NCBI RefSeq assembly: GCF_003382565.3
Contig: NZ_CP086253.1
Span: 1,612,001 to 1,676,000, forward strand
Origin: Pectobacterium aquaticum
GTDB lineage: Bacteria > Pseudomonadota > Gammaproteobacteria > Enterobacterales > Enterobacteriaceae
DNA length: 64,000 nucleotides
Reading direction: 5' to 3'
Positions 62,828-64,000 of the stretch are shown here, piece after piece (positions within the stretch are counted from its first letter, which is position 1; each line of letters begins with the position of its first letter). The notes under the pieces are model-generated. The model was not told where the DNA came from. It ran no database searches and saw nothing but the letters and a program-made list of their open reading frames with translations. The position numbers were made by a program, and so were the translations under genes.

Positions 62828-63820
62828 ATGGCCGAAAAATTATTAGCTTGGAATATTGGTAATGAGGATGTCGATTGTTATGTGACAGTGATGAAAGCTA
62901 AGCATATTTTTAATTTATCAGAGGTGTCTCGAGCAAGCGAAAAACCTGAAGACGGCTATCAAAGACTTTTGAGTAAAAAAAGGGCTGAGGATATTGCCTC
63001 TTACCTTAATGAGGGAAATATCATACCTGGGGCGATTATACTAAGTGCTCGTGAAGGATGTAGCTTACATTTCGATAAAATAAAAAATACTCTTACTTTC
63101 GATGATAGTAGTAAAAATAAATTACTTGTAATTGATGGGCAGCATCGACTATTTGGTGCCAGTATGGCCAATAATGATATTCTTTTACCTGTTTGTATTT
63201 TCAAAGGATTAGATTTAAAACAAGAGGTGCAATATTTTATAGATATAAATTCCAATCAAGTTGGAGTTCCTAAAACTCTAAGAATAGAGCTTCTTAAGTT
63301 TTTATCAGAACCAGAGTCCAAAGAAGCTACTTTAATAAAGTTATTTCGTGATTTAAGTGAAGATATAGAATCACCTCTTTTCGGAAGGACATCCTCGACA
63401 GCTTCAATACCAGGGAAATTGTCTCATGTTCCATTTCATACGAGCTTATCTAGCCTAATAGAGGGTAGAACACTTAACTCGTTCAATTATGAGATGAAAA
63501 AAAGATTTATTCTGAATTTTCTTTTAGCAGCTTCTAAAGTTTTAATGGAAATTGAAGGTACAGATAAGCGATTGATAACTGGTGTTTTTTTTCAAGCGTT
63601 ATTTAAAATATTTGAGGAAGTATGCTCGCTTTCACTTGTGTTTTATAAAAATTACAAAGAAGAATCTTTGTACAAGATACTTTCTGGTATTAATAAAATA
63701 AATTTCGGAATTCATAAAGGAACTAACACTCAAAATATTAAAGCGCTTTCGGATGATATGCTTCAGTTGATTGAATTACATGTTAGAATGCTTGACGCTC
63801 CTGATGATCTTTTAGGATGA
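62828..63820 (+). CDS. DGQHR-domain protein, small DndB-like
   Basis: A 330-residue DGQHR-superfamily protein, shorter than DndB. The motif is D103-R107 (LLVIDGQHRLFGASMANND), followed by VQYFIDINSNQVGVPKTLRI, the family's asparagine-bearing segment. ATG 62828 has GGAG correctly spaced; an upstream ATG at 62816 has none. It lies after dndA with 146 bases between and precedes another gene start 4 bases after its stop. Function is not known; a link to phosphorothioation is inferred from motif and place. Confidence 0.8.
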   Translation: MAEKLLAWNIGNEDVDCYVTVMKAKHIFNLSEVSRASEKPEDGYQRLLSKKRAEDIASYLNEGNIIPGAIILSAREGCSLHFDKIKNTLTFDDSSKNKLLVIDGQHRLFGASMANNDILLPVCIFKGLDLKQEVQYFIDINSNQVGVPKTLRIELLKFLSEPESKEATLIKLFRDLSEDIESPLFGRTSSTASIPGKLSHVPFHTSLSSLIEGRTLNSFNYEMKKRFILNFLLAASKVLMEIEGTDKRLITGVFFQALFKIFEEVCSLSLVFYKNYKEESLYKILSGINKINFGIHKGTNTQNIKALSDDMLQLIELHVRMLDAPDDLLG

Positions 63821-63824
63821 AATC

Positions 63825-64000
63825 ATGATATCTGATGTGCTATTTAAAAAAATAATAAACAACATTAGCCAATATGGTTTATCTCCAGAGGTCGGCCAGA
63901 AATATTACTTCAAAGATACGATAAAACAATATTTGTTAGATCCAGCTAGCTTCTTAACATTTGAGTGTGCTGATGTAAATCATATATCTGTTGAATTGAA
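63825..64000 (+). CDS. Unidentified protein start (partial)
   Basis: An ATG 4 bases after the preceding stop opens a frame of 58 codons to the window edge (MISDVLFKKIINNISQYGLS and onward). It is AT-rich like its neighbours, and likely co-transcribed with the small DGQHR gene. Too little is visible to identify it; it could be the next member of a restriction or defence operon. Confidence 0.6.
   Translation, partial: MISDVLFKKIINNISQYGLSPEVGQKYYFKDTIKQYLLDPASFLTFECADVNHISVEL

Larger units (their letters stand above)
51790..64000 (+). mobile_element. Integrative island in leuZ carrying phosphorothioation genes (right end beyond the window)
   Basis: A P4-type integrase gene directly follows tRNA-Leu, and from about 53.3 kb the DNA becomes strikingly AT-rich compared with the preceding 50 kb. 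The cargo is a dnd cluster with extra DGQHR and HNH genes. The attachment core would be the tRNA 3' end (about 51790-51813); the matching right copy is not in the window. Conserved enterobacterial DNA (yecA in E. coli) normally follows leuZ and is missing here. Confidence 0.8.

Noticed and set aside
51814..64000. Right-hand copy of the leuZ attachment site
   Set aside because: No second copy of the tRNA 3' end was seen in the window; the island must end beyond it.

Overview
The window looks like chromosomal DNA of a soft-rot enterobacterium, most probably Pectobacterium (inference). The yecF-uvrY-uvrC-pgsA-glyW-cysT-leuZ order is the enterobacterial one, CydABX, CycA, UvrC and YecF read like close relatives of the E. 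coli proteins, and a Klebsiella-type nitrate assimilation operon and several multidrug pumps are present. Most genes are GC-rich; from about 53.3 kb to the end the DNA turns AT-rich, marking a horizontally acquired island.

Layout. 1-5 kb: the start of a glucose-family PTS permease, a divergent anaerobic sulfatase-maturase-like radical SAM gene and a cydABX cytochrome bd operon. 5.4-8.2 kb: an orphan phage tail fibre and its assembly protein. 8.5-21.2 kb: nitrate assimilation, with nasR (NIT-ANTAR antiterminator), tandem NtrC-like sites, a hairpin-rich repeat, a sigma-54 promoter, a leader terminator, and then nasF-nasE-nasD (ABC uptake), a fused NasC-NasB reductase, nasA and cobA (siroheme). 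21.4-24.5 kb: an Rpn nuclease, yehS, and an arsR/xenA divergent pair. 24.9-32 kb: an AdeRS-like two-component system beside a MipA/OmpV protein and an RND pump without an outer-membrane gene. 32-34.9 kb: a decayed patch holding a SulP fragment, a divergent second LepA and a broken short-chain dehydrogenase. 34.9-42.7 kb: a second RND system (outer-membrane channel, TetR, adaptor, pump) followed by an MFS pump. 43-48 kb: tRNA-Asn, a short Nac, IraP, CycA, an unusual tRNA-Lys with anticodon CTT, and small genes. 48.3-51.8 kb: uvrY (gacA/expA), uvrC, pgsA and a Gly-Cys-Leu tRNA cluster.

51.8 kb to the end: a P4-type integrase sits just downstream of the tRNA-Leu 3' end and opens an island carrying DNA phosphorothioation genes: dndBCDE on the minus strand and dndA divergent on the plus strand. 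Two further DGQHR-motif genes flank this core, one coupled to an HNH nuclease gene. No dndFGH restriction genes are visible before the window ends. The DGQHR-HNH pair and the extra DGQHR gene are the best candidates for an undescribed phosphorothioation-linked defence arrangement. Other notable items are the NasC-NasB fusion with a relic internal start site, the 91-residue Nac, the LepA paralogue, and matched TetR operators in two divergent pump promoters.
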